35,316 bases of DNA, taken from assembly GCA_030998015.1 (NCBI GenBank), contig JARWMV010000148.1, positions 1 through 35,316 on the forward strand. Direction: 5' to 3'. The DNA comes from Ceratorhiza oryzae-sativae (lineage: Eukaryota; Basidiomycota; Agaricomycetes; Cantharellales; Ceratobasidiaceae). The position numbers were made by a program, and so were the translations under genes. This document shows, piece after piece, positions 11,580 through 19,486 of this stretch (its first letter is position 1; each line of letters starts with the position of its first letter). The notes beneath the pieces were generated by a model that searched no databases, was not told where the DNA came from, and saw nothing but the letters and a program-made list of their open reading frames with translations.

Positions 11580-12550
11580 AGGGGGAGTAATGTCATGAGC
11601 TGACTCAGCTATGATACATTTATATTTGAAATCTTCTTTTTTCCTGATATTTCTACCATTTTTCCAAACACTTTCCTTTTTGGGAACATTTGTGTCAGGT
11701 GACCTTTATGACTCATCACGACTCATCAGGGTTCAAGTGCTTGATGACCAATCATGACCAATAAGTGCTGTCAGATATTCTGGCCCAAATTTGTCATTTG
11801 ATTGGCAATTAGATGATGCACATATGTTATGGATCACTAACATTTTTCTATTATTTTAGTCTGCTCTGCTAACCTCAAGCAATGCCTCTGTGATTTTCTT
11901 GAAATTAAATGAATTTGTATGTGTCTGAGTTTGAACTATTTGTGTTCCATTAAATAGTACAAAATCTCCTCTTTCCAACACATATTTTATTGTGATTTTA
12001 TCTTAAGAACTCAGAGAGATATAGAGGTTGCAATATTTCCTCTTATCAGGAGATATTGATTACAACATTGCACTGCTCATATCTTGGCAACCACTTATGC
12101 TATCAAAGCAACCTTATGCTCTATTGATAGCTAATCTTCAGCAGTATCTGCTGCCCAAAGATTGTTGTGATCCACTGGATCCTTGTGCCGTAATGGTCTG
12201 AAGATCATTAGAATCTTACTGGACCATCCATCAAGATCTAATGACTCCAGTGAGTGAGGAGAGCCTTCCAAATTGATCCAGAAGCTTCTCTGACTCACTT
12301 TATGACTCACTGAGATGTAGCCTCCATTCATTACATGTATATACTATGATAATATGATCTACAAGCCAATAGCAGGTCTCAGATGCATCAATGCCTTCAA
12401 TCCACACCCTGTCTTTACTCTCTTATCCTATACTGGGCTAGGGTGTACCCCAAGTATAGTGGTACCCTCTTTTGATGATTGCACTGGCATGCATGCATCT
12501 GTTTGGCTCTGGAATGCCCTCCTTAGGGTATAAAAGGACCTCTTCTGAGG
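11577..12550 (+). repeat. Polypurine tract and 3' LTR of gypsy element B (interrupted)
   Basis: The purine tract GAGGGGGAGTAA directly follows the integrase stop. The LTR starts TGTCATGAGCTGACTC at 11591. U3 is interrupted by the 673 bp repeat at 11825-12497. A strong TATA box (GGGTATAAAAGGACC, 12526-12540) lies just beyond. The LTR is then cut by the minus-strand LTR that begins at 12551, so R/U5 and the 3' end are not seen. Confidence 0.7.
11825..12497 (+). repeat. ~673 bp dispersed repeat, inverted copy 2
   Basis: Reverse-complement partner of 6821-7491. Runs from TGTTATGGATCACTAAC to CTGGCATGCATGCA, nested in the 3' LTR of element B. With copy 1 it forms a long inverted pair enclosing about 4.3 kb of element B. 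It carries more TpG/CpA changes than copy 1 (for example CCGC in copy 1 reads CCTC here). No ORF that I regard as real. Confidence 0.8.
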
Positions 12551-13120
12551 TGTCATGACCCTCTGGATGCTTCCTTGCAAAGCACTTAAGTAGTGGCTGC
12601 ATTGACAGTTTGGTGCTATGCAGTACGTATTGAGTGATCTAGTTACAGTGTTTGCTATGGTCTATGGCGGTTGACAAGATAAAGCAAGCTGAGGCATCCA
12701 GTCTTGCTTTATCCTTCTTATATATGCCTGTGGCTGTGGTGGCTGCAGATGTATTATCTAAGCACAATCCACAGTAGGTGCAGGTTATGTACAGTACTAT
12801 GGGTTAGGTAATTGTTTGTCTTAAGTTTGTGCAGCTCCAAATCTTATAGAGCTGCACAAGGTCCAAGGGGTAGGCGCTGAGGTCACATGATCCTGCCATA
12901 AGCATCAAGATCATGTGACAACTTGCTCCTCACTCCAAGTAACAAGGGAGAGAAATGCTGGAGCAAGTTCAGGGTAACCACTGTAAGTGCCAGTTAAGCA
13001 CCAAGGTCACATGACCTTGTTTATGGCTTGTTCCGCTTAGGAAAAATGCCATAAATCCATAAAAATATTTGGTTATTCTGTTATGTCTGTTTGACAGGTC
13101 ATAACATTATCCCCCCCTTT
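12551..13120 (-). repeat. LTR (12551-13106) with adjoining polypurine tract, minus strand
   Basis: On the minus strand a polypurine tract (AAAGGGGGGGATAA, 13120-13107) is followed by TGTTATGACC, and the LTR ends GGTCATGACA at 12551. The ends form a 9/10 inverted match. A TATA-like GGCATATATAAG lies near 12722. Internal palindromes include CAAGGTCACATGACCTTG near 13006 and an inverted pair TCACATGATC/GATCATGTGA at about 12874-12918. The few codons beyond the tract resemble the C-terminal end of gypsy pol. The rest of that element is missing to the right, so this is a 3' remnant. Confidence 0.7.
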
Positions 13121-13171
13121 GGACATGTCTTGGGGGACCTTGAGACATGGTTTAGATCCTTACACAAAAGG

Positions 13172-13298
13172 AATCTCATTCACCAAGGAGGTTAAGGGTG
13201 CTGGACTTGAACCAATGACCTTTCAGCTGATTCAGTATTGTTCAATGAGGTCAGGCTGAGTCAGGCTAGACCCCTTAACCTCTTTGTTACATGAGATT
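13172..13298 (-). repeat. tRNA-like element with ~28 bp imperfect terminal inverted repeats
   Basis: The ends AATCTCATTCACCAAGGAGG and (inverted) AATCTCATGTAACAAAGAGG pair over about 28 bp with mismatches. On the minus strand the interior contains a good RNA polymerase III box B (GGTTCAAGTCC, about 13203-13213) and a weak box A-like TAGCCTGACTC. A T-arm and part of an acceptor stem can be drawn, but D and anticodon arms are poor. Best read as a decayed tRNA or a tRNA-derived SINE/MITE-like element; no anticodon is assigned. Confidence 0.35.
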
Positions 13299-13415
13299 GT
13301 TTTTCTTTTCTTTGTTGTGGAGGTTATTTAGGGGTGAGGATTTGTCTGCTTCTTCTCAGAATGCCCCAACTGTTTGGATGGGCATAGCAGAAGTTGTACA
13401 ATACAGTAAATTATT

Positions 13416-14562
13416 CTAAGGGAATACAAAGAATGGTTTTCCTCCTGCGTACACCCATTCTACATTTCTTGATACCCATAAGTCCCCTTCTTCCCCCTCT
13501 ATGTCTGACCAACACTTCATGATTGCCAACCAGCTATTTCCCAGAATAACTGTCAGCTGTACCTTCATCAATTTCACATGCACATACCTGCCTGTGAAGT
13601 CTGCCTTGTACTGGCTCAGGGCCTTGAGCAAGTACTTCCTGTTTGACTGGACCATGTTGTCCAGGATCCAAATGTTAGCATCTTCCAACAAGTTGCCCAC
13701 ATTCCACACATTGCACATCTGGCTGTGGCAGCCCTTGGATCATGCATACACTGTTTTCCCTGTTCCAGTTTCTCCTTCTATCACCAGGATGCAATGGCAC
13801 ACCCCTCTTCCCCTCTTCTCAACCTCCTCAGCAAACCATCTGTCTGCTTGGTTGATGTGCTCCTGGTCTTCCAGGACCTCTAACTCCACAGGGATTGCAG
13901 GCATGCAACCCTGGTCTTCCTTGTATGTGTACTCAGCATATGCTCATACCAAGTTCCATGTTGTCACCATCTGGAGGGGGCAGAGGTGCTTGAACACCTG
14001 GTAGTACTCCTGTTTCATTGCCTCAGTGACAATCTCTGTCCCATCCTCCAAGTCTGCTCCATCCTTGACTGTTTTCCCCCCTTTCCTTCACCAAGATCTC
14101 CTCCAACCTTTCCAAGGTCAGGTCCCCCACCATCAAATCCTCTATCTCCTTGCCATTAGCTCTGACATCCTTCCAGAGATAGTTGAAGGTGTCCCTTGCT
14201 GGGTTGCCTCCTGGCCTGTCCTTGAGGTCTTTGGGCTGTATGTTGGGGTGTTGCCCCTTGAAGTCCCAGAACCCTTTGTTCTGGGTGTTCCACCTGCCCT
14301 TCTGTTCCTGACTGATGGAGAGGGTGTGGACGTGCAGGGGCCAGGTCAGGTTGTAGTTTGGCTCCTCCAGGTTGTGCCATTCAACCATGGCTAAGGTTGC
14401 CCAGTGATTGGGCTGGTGGCAGCAGAACACCTCATATTGGGTGGCAAGCCCACTTGAGGGCTGATCGCATAGCTTCGACCAGGTCAGCAGCACTGCCCTG
14501 GTCTGGACATGGAATTGGGGGGCCTGTGTGGTTTTGGTTGGCTCTTCAGACCCATGATCCAT
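13416..14562 (-). pseudogene. Rep-like replication initiator (HUH endonuclease + SF3 helicase), broken
   Basis: Starts at an ATG at 14562. The N-terminal part shows the three rolling-circle motifs in order: motif I VLLTWSKL, motif II LHVHTL (HxH), motif III YLWK (the YxxK carrying the nicking tyrosine). The C-terminal part shows a Walker A box GETGTGKT near 13760, a Walker B-like IWILDN and a motif C-like TVILGNS, so it is a superfamily 3 helicase. About 380 codons, close to geminivirus/genomovirus-type Reps (roughly 330-380). Breaks: a frame change in the G run near 14080, and in-frame TGAs at 13944-13946 and 13740-13742. Relatives are known as endogenised Rep genes in fungi. No capsid gene was recognised. 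Adjacent to an LTR remnant on the left. Confidence 0.8.
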
Positions 14563-14792
14563 CAGTGTAAGCTGTGTAGAAGCAGGTGAGGGGGCTTGGT
14601 GTTAAATATATGCGTTTGTGAAGGTTGTGTAGGGAGGTACGTAAGCACTAGTACGACCAAATGGTCTAAGGCCATTATCAACAAGTATACGTAACAATTA
14701 GCTGTAGTGGACAAGTTAATGTTACTACAGAAGGGAGTTTGTTATCCTGGTATTACAGTATGTGACGTAAGGTATGGTATGCCTATATATCC
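14563..14792. other. Non-coding stretch between Rep pseudogene and LTR-like block
   Basis: No gene recognised. It is the promoter side of the Rep pseudogene. A conserved viral nonanucleotide origin with flanking stem was looked for and not found; GGTATTAC near 14749-14756 lacks the required context. Confidence 0.4.
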
Positions 14793-15494
14793 TGTTACCA
14801 AGAGACGTTACAATGGTCCGTCTGTCATATAACCCTATGAAGGACTGAGAGCAGGAGTATCCCTGAAGCGTTCAAAGTCTTTGATATGTCTTCTTGCTGC
14901 TGAAGTGTGCTATTGCCTAGTGCTACCTGGTCTTGGTTGGGACTTACACTGGCCTAGTGACGCTTGAGGGGCAACAGTTTAAGTACAGTCACTTATTGGG
15001 GTACATGCTACAAGTGTCTACTTGCAAAGGTTAATGATGGAGCAGAGCTCAATGTATATGCACTGGAGCGGAGCTTGATACAGTGTCACAGGAGCAGAGC
15101 TTGATACTGTGAAGTCTCTTGAGTAGGCCTTGAGGCACACACTGAAGGTAGTAAGATATTGATTGTAGTAAAAGTGAGGTGCCCTCTGAGAGCCTCAGAG
15201 GGGTTCTTATATACATGCAGAACAAGGCAGTACAACAAGGCTATGTTGCACAGCTATCCAGTGCAAACACAGCTATGCTATGCTGTGAGCACAGGAATGC
15301 TGTACGGCTAGCACAGGAATGCAGTACATCAACACAGCAAGGCTGTACATCAACACAGGATGGCAGTGCAGAGGCAGTACAGGCAGTGCAAGGCAGTACA
15401 AGCAGTGCAATACTACATATATAGGACAGCCACATTCTATAAATAGAGAAAAGAGAATATATGAGCCCATGGTATGACATGCGGTCACATGACA
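14793..15494 (-). repeat. LTR-like block with degenerate CAG/GTAC repeat array
   Basis: On the minus strand it begins TGTCATGTGACCGCATG at 15494 and may end GGTAACA at 14793. It holds a degenerate array of units resembling CTGTACTGCC (about 15225-15415), then a TATA box (GTATATAAGAACC, near 15210) followed at once by a stem-loop (CCTCTGAG/CTCAGAGG, 15183-15201). This U3-TATA-hairpin order resembles the LTRs of gypsy elements in the window. No 5-bp target duplication was found, so it may be the 3' LTR of a larger minus-strand element or a fragment. Confidence 0.4.
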
Positions 15495-15526
15495 CTTTAG
15501 TATACTTGTTTATAAGCACCAAGCAG

Positions 15527-16051
15527 CTACGCTAACACATGCGAACCAGCACACTCTACATAGTTATCACATAGCCCTCCCAGCGTAGATGCGCAGGGCT
15601 GCCTATAGGTCCAAGGCAGAGAGTAGGCTTCCTCCCAAGGGTGTTCCAGGCCCAGATGAGTATAGATGATAATGCAAGTCTTGGTAGTCTTGATATGCAC
15701 ATTACTTGTCCAGTCACGTGGCTTGCCTGGTAATGGATGAATGCATTCTGGCAGTGCAGAGACAGCGGACAGCTCTGGACGTGGTCTGACAACAATTGGT
15801 TCTTGATCAAACAGAGTATAGACTGGGGGAGGCCTAGGCGGAGATAGCAGACAGATAGGCGCAGGTGCAGCAACATCCAGAGTAAAGACAGGTAACGCTT
15901 GACATTCCTGCCTGCAATAGGTGTGATGAAGGCAGAGACAATTGACCAAACACAGGAGTATGAGCAGGCCAAAAATACAGCCAAGGACAATGGCCACAAT
16001 AGCCTTGGGGGTAGCCCAACACCATTGGTAAGGGTAACAATGAGCAGTCAT
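15527..16051 (-). CDS. Small single-pass membrane protein, family unknown
   Basis: 174 codons from ATG at 16051, uninterrupted. I do not recognise the family. A short N-terminus (residues 1-16, Cys/Trp-rich) is followed by a strong transmembrane helix at about residues 17-41 (AIVAIVLGCIFGLLILLCLV). A juxtamembrane cysteine cluster (CLCLHHTYCRQEC) could be palmitoylated. The remaining ~120 residues are Pro-rich (SPPRPPPVYTLF) without clear fold. No cleavable signal peptide is evident, so an N-out signal-anchor topology is likely. Its own TATA box (TATATAAACC) lies about 60 bp upstream. It is the last of three same-strand intact ORFs. Envelope-like or accessory membrane protein are possibilities, not shown. 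Confidence 0.6.
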   Translation of the reverse strand: MTAHCYPYQWCWATPKAIVAIVLGCIFGLLILLCLVNCLCLHHTYCRQECQALPVFTLDVAAPAPICLLSPPRPPPVYTLFDQEPIVVRPRPELSAVSALPECIHPLPGKPRDWTSNVHIKTTKTCIIIYTHLGLEHPWEEAYSLPWTYRQPCASTLGGLCDNYVECAGSHVLA

Positions 16052-16102
16052 GATTGTGAAAGTATGCGAGTAGGATGATGCTCTGGTGTTATGGCTGCTG
16101 GT

Positions 16103-16116
16103 TTATATAGTTTTTG
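16103..16116 (-). promoter_or_regulatory. TATA box upstream of the membrane-protein ORF
   Basis: Minus strand ACTATATAAACC, about 55-65 bp before the ATG at 16051. Position and sequence fit a core promoter. Confidence 0.5.
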
Positions 16117-16270
16117 TTGGCAGTGTAAAGCAGTGTGGCTGGTGGTTTGTTGGAGTGGAACATTCCGATGAGTATGAATTTACAAAATCCTAACATTCCG
16201 GTACATAGGTTTCAGACTCCTCTATCCTTCTATGCTCTGCGCAGCTATGCGCCAGGTATTCTCCAAAGGC

Positions 16271-16999
16271 TCAGCTGGAGTCTACTCCTTGTATGCAATC
16301 CTCCAGTGACCATGTCCACCATATGTTTGACTCTTCCTCTGTCCAGACTTCTTGAAAAGCCTTTTCCGCATTGTCATCAAACCCAACCCAAGCATCTGCT
16401 TGTTCCTGCATGGACAGCTCTGCAAATTGCAAGAGATCTGCATGTCCCCAACCATTGTTCCCATCATCAGGAGCCTCCCAACTATCAAGCGGAGTGGAGG
16501 TACTACCCCAGCTTTCAAGCGGCTCCTTGACTGATGAAGTTCCTTCAACGTTTTCATCACTCCAGCGATCTTGTCCTAGATTGCTCCAATCTTTGCCCTC
16601 AGTCTTGTGATACTCCATGGTTCTTCCGAGTATTGGAATTCTCAGGAAGTACACTGGTTGAGGTTCTTCAAGGGTGTCCCTCTGTTGATGGAGAACCTGT
16701 TGGAGTCTGGCCTGGCAGATGGCAGAGTCTAGCCATGGATCAGGGGTACTGGAGTGAGGTGGAGCCTCCAAGTACGCAGGATCAACATCTCTGAATTGAT
16801 AGAGATTGTCAGAGGCAGCAGCTGGTTTGTACAGCTGGTGGAAACGGTGCCATTCGGCAGCAGGTGGTCTGACCATGGGATAGCCAGCAGGGAGTGGGTG
16901 AGTGTGGGAGTATTTGTTGTCTGGACAAGGGAAGTAGATCATGTGTTGGTTGGTGGCAGCAACGTTGGCGCGAACGGCATCGACAGAAGTATGGGCCAT
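16271..16999 (-). CDS. Acidic, tryptophan-rich protein of unknown function
   Basis: 242 aa from the first real ATG (16999, MAHTSVDAVRANVAATN); a longer TTG-initiated frame from 17053 is less likely. No known domain. The N-terminal half is Pro/His/Tyr-rich (HTHPLPAGYPMVRPPAAEW). The C-terminal half is strongly acidic with many Trp residues in short repeats of the form SW/GW (PLESWGSTSTPLDSWEAP, NNGWGHADLL, DAWVGFDD, NIWWTWSLED). Acidic-aromatic composition of this kind is typical of transcription activation regions or protein-docking segments, but this is inference. A TATA-like TGTATAAGATC lies about 95 bp upstream. No stops or frameshifts, in contrast with neighbouring elements. Confidence 0.55.
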   Translation of the reverse strand: MAHTSVDAVRANVAATNQHMIYFPCPDNKYSHTHPLPAGYPMVRPPAAEWHRFHQLYKPAAASDNLYQFRDVDPAYLEAPPHSSTPDPWLDSAICQARLQQVLHQQRDTLEEPQPVYFLRIPILGRTMEYHKTEGKDWSNLGQDRWSDENVEGTSSVKEPLESWGSTSTPLDSWEAPDDGNNGWGHADLLQFAELSMQEQADAWVGFDDNAEKAFQEVWTEEESNIWWTWSLEDCIQGVDSS

Positions 17000-17089
17000 T
17001 GCAAAAGTATGAGAATGAGATTTTGTAAAGATAAAGCATAGGAGCAAGTACAATGAAGTAACTTCAAAGCTACAGACTGATGCGCAAAG

Positions 17090-17104
17090 ATCTTATACAA
17101 ATCT
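17090..17104 (-). promoter_or_regulatory. TATA-like box upstream of the acidic Trp-rich ORF
   Basis: Minus strand TTGTATAAGATC, about 95 bp before the ATG at 16999, inside the 157 bp gap after the 413-aa ORF. Confidence 0.35.
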
Positions 17105-17156
17105 TGTTTGGGATAAACAAGAGACAAATAGATGACATCATCAAAACAAAGTACAT

Positions 17157-18398
17157 TTAATAGATCTCAAAATCAGGGCCAATGACATCTTTGTAGTGCT
17201 TCATCAGATAAGGGTAAACATCATCATGGAAGTTGCAAACATAAGAGACAAATTCAAATTCAGGTACATCACCCCCTTCAGGCTGGAACCAATCCCAAAG
17301 ATCCTTGAGGAAGTTCACATTCTTCTCAGTCTCACTGGGTTCAACAGAAGGGCCAGGATCAGAGAGAGTGGATCGCTGAGCTTCCAAGTGGACAGAGAGT
17401 GGGGCTGGAGATGAGGCAGCAGATTGGATAGGGATGTTTGCTGATACTGTATTGAGGATGTTTCCACCATTAGCAGCCCAGTCTTCCCAATTAAAGATGA
17501 TGGTAGGAGATTTGGGAGCTGGTGGTGGAGCTGGGGCCTCGATGATGATATCCTCAATCTCAGGGATAATAGGAAGTGGCATAGGGCTAGAGTCTGGAGC
17601 AGTGGTCGGAGTTTTGAGACCTTCCAGCCAAAGACTAATGCTAAATAAATTATCCAAGGGAGGTTCAGCAGAATTGACCATATCATCTGAACTAGCAACA
17701 GTAGGAGGTGGAGCTAGAGCAGCATCAACATCTAGGGTAGGCACATCTGTCTGAGGAGGGGTAACGATGACAGCAGAGGAAGATTTGCTTGACACGTCAT
17801 AACCATCCTCAAGACTATTGCAAGCCAGGAGCACTTCCTCATGGATAGCAAGCATCTGGAGCCATTCGGTCATGACAAGGCACCAGTGCTGGGTGGAGTA
17901 GACAAAGTCCTGGGCGTGGCAGACAGATGCATATGGCTTAGAGTAATTGTTGAAATGGGTGACATCATACTTGGGGAAGAAGGGTTGATAGCCATATTTG
18001 TCAAGGCCTCTAAAGACATCTGGTCGATCAAAGGGGCTGTCAGGATTGGCATGTATTTTCATCCAGTTAGCCTTCTTGACGATGGTGGCAGCTGTCTGAT
18101 AATGAGCCTGGACTTCATCAGCAAGAGCGCATCCGGCAGTGCTGGTAAGGAGGAATTGCTCCACACCATCAACGGTTCTAGAGATGATGTCATAGCCTAG
18201 CTCAAAGCAACGATGGAGAACAGAATTGTCAACGCTAAAAATGGAAGGGAAGAGGCGATGGAAGGATGGGCCACAAGACATATATAAGGTGTGATAGAAT
18301 CTCATGCCACAATAGGCTTCATAGACAGAATAGTCTGTGACCTGCTGTTGCAAGAGGGAGAAGAAGTACTGGGTTTCAGAATCAACACAGAGAGACAT
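17157..18398 (-). CDS. 413-aa protein of unknown function
   Basis: Intact frame from ATG at 18398 (MSLCVDSETQYFFSLLQQQ) to 17157. No domain I can name. Residues 1 to ~215 look globular and aromatic-rich (YEAYCGMRFYHTLYMSCGP, YGYQPFFPKYDVTHFNNY, TEWLQMLAIHEEVLL). Residues ~215-350 are Pro/Ser/Asp-rich and probably disordered, with acidic IPEIEDIIIEAPAPPPAP. A folded C-terminal segment follows (FLKDLWDWFQPEGG, YLMKHYKDVIGPDFEIY). It is the first of three same-strand ORFs and lies 320 bp downstream of the pol end of gypsy element C. No N-terminal signal or membrane segment. The absence of stops implies youth, selection, or both. Could be an accessory gene of a retroelement or a captured host gene. 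Confidence 0.6.
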   Translation of the reverse strand: MSLCVDSETQYFFSLLQQQVTDYSVYEAYCGMRFYHTLYMSCGPSFHRLFPSIFSVDNSVLHRCFELGYDIISRTVDGVEQFLLTSTAGCALADEVQAHYQTAATIVKKANWMKIHANPDSPFDRPDVFRGLDKYGYQPFFPKYDVTHFNNYSKPYASVCHAQDFVYSTQHWCLVMTEWLQMLAIHEEVLLACNSLEDGYDVSSKSSSAVIVTPPQTDVPTLDVDAALAPPPTVASSDDMVNSAEPPLDNLFSISLWLEGLKTPTTAPDSSPMPLPIIPEIEDIIIEAPAPPPAPKSPTIIFNWEDWAANGGNILNTVSANIPIQSAASSPAPLSVHLEAQRSTLSDPGPSVEPSETEKNVNFLKDLWDWFQPEGGDVPEFEFVSYVCNFHDDVYPYLMKHYKDVIGPDFEIY

Positions 18399-18718
18399 GA
18401 TTGGATATGTAGTAGTAATGATAGAACTGATTGTTGGTGCTGAACTGACAACCAGAGGTCAGTTCTTTTGTACTACAGTGGGGCTGCACTGTTGGAGCAG
18501 GGCAGTGAAGATCTGTGCAAGAGAGTTCTCAGGGCAGCGTGTGAAGGCGATGGGGCTACACGAGAATTGTGATGGGGGCAGCGCAAGAACAACCATGAGG
18601 CTGCATGAGAGTATCTGATGCAGAGCCTCGTTGAGGCAGCACAAGAACAGAGTGGAGCATGGAGTGAGCCTAGACCAGTGTTATCAACCAAATAGGATAA
18701 TGTGCATATATGTGCGAA
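18399..18718 (-). promoter_or_regulatory. Upstream region of the 413-aa ORF, possibly LTR-derived
   Basis: On the minus strand, 28 bp after the pol stop of element C, comes TGATAACACTGG (about 18690), a candidate LTR start. It is followed by a degenerate array of GTTCTTGTGCTGCC-like units (18660-18490), a TATA-like TACAAAAGAAC near 18470 and a stem-loop GAACTGAC/GTCAGTTC. This order mirrors the LTR-like block at 14793-15494. No second copy with TGTTATCA end was found, so LTR identity is unproven. Confidence 0.35.
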
Positions 18719-19486
18719 TTAAATATGCAATTTATTAGTTGAATTTTGCTGATTGGCTTCCCATTGCTTTAGCACATCTGGGGCGTTGCGAAGTTCTCTA
18801 GCTGTCACCCATTTGTCTTCCTCTGGTCCATATCCAGTCCATCTAATGCGATAGATGTGTATTTTTCTTCTTCCTTTCTTTTCCCATCCCTCATCAACTA
18901 TCTTTTCTACTTTGTACACATTATTGTCTATTTCCTGGTTTTGCTTGAGAGGCTTCTTCAAGCGTTCTCCAAAATTTCCAGAGCTTGAGTATTTCTCTAA
19001 GTGAGCTATGTTGATAATGGGATGCATAGCGTATTGCTCTGGTAATCTAAGATGATATGTGACTGGTGATAGTTGTTCCATGACTTCAAAAGGTCCATCA
19101 TAGATTTGATCTAGTTTCCTTCCTTTTCCTCGAAGCAGGTCAAGGGTTTTGAGATTAATCAGAACTTGATCGCCTTCCTGGAATTGCACAAAATGTCTTC
19201 CTTTATTATAAGATTTTTGCTGATAGGTTTGTGCAAGTTGAATGGCTTCTTTAGCCTTATTCCTGGCAGCAAGCAACTCTTCTTGGAAGGATTCCGCAGA
19301 TTCACTCTCAATTCTAGGAATCTTCATGGCTGTTCCAGCAAATAGATGTGAAGGTCAAATAGGTTCATAACCTTGGAGTAGGAATGCAGGTGTTTGTTTG
19401 GTAGCAGTATGGACAGAAGTATTGTAAGAAAACGCTAGAGCAGGTAGCACTTCCTGCCAATTGGAACGATTGCTGTTGACATATGA
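18719..19486 (-). pseudogene. Integrase C-terminus and chromodomain (element C)
   Basis: Continues the pol frame below the TGA at 19487-19489, with a second TGA at 19355-19357 (after GYEPI). From 19327 to the stop at 18719 it is open. It contains the integrase C-terminal SH3-like region (FVQFQEGDQVLINLKTLDLL, IYDGPFEVMEQL) and a C-terminal chromodomain (YKVEKIVDEG, YRIRWTGYGPEEDKWV). Both stops replace what should be Arg codons. Chromodomain placement marks it as a chromovirus of a lineage different from elements A and B. Confidence 0.85.

Larger units (their letters stand above)
7492..12550 (+). mobile_element. Ty3/gypsy chromovirus B, 5'-truncated and nested
   Basis: Plus-strand order: gag zinc knuckle (7500-7640), protease (7650-8100), RT (8200-8880), RNase H (8890-9550), integrase with chromodomain (9600-11579), polypurine tract (11577-11590) and 3' LTR from 11591. 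The 5' LTR and most of gag are missing; the sequence starts at the end of the inverted repeat at 7491. It has been hit by a solo LTR (10421-10925) and, in its own LTR, by the 673 bp repeat (11825-12497) and probably by the minus-strand LTR at 12551. Confidence 0.88.

Noticed and set aside
12131..12331. 66-codon minus-strand frame inside the 673 bp repeat
   Set aside because: Not a recognisable protein and not clearly maintained in the inverted copy at 6821-7491.
13501..14004. Long plus-strand open frames over the Rep region
   Set aside because: They are antisense to the Rep-like gene, whose motifs explain the open frames; no domain is seen in them.
14740..14765. GGTATTAC as a possible rolling-circle origin nonanucleotide near the Rep pseudogene
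   Set aside because: It lacks the A at the second position of NANTATTAC and has no flanking inverted repeats to form the expected stem-loop.
15179..15424. Plus-strand frame rich in Ser/Thr/Gln (81 codons) at the LTR-like block
   Set aside because: It translates the degenerate CAG/GTAC repeat array; composition is explained by the repeat.
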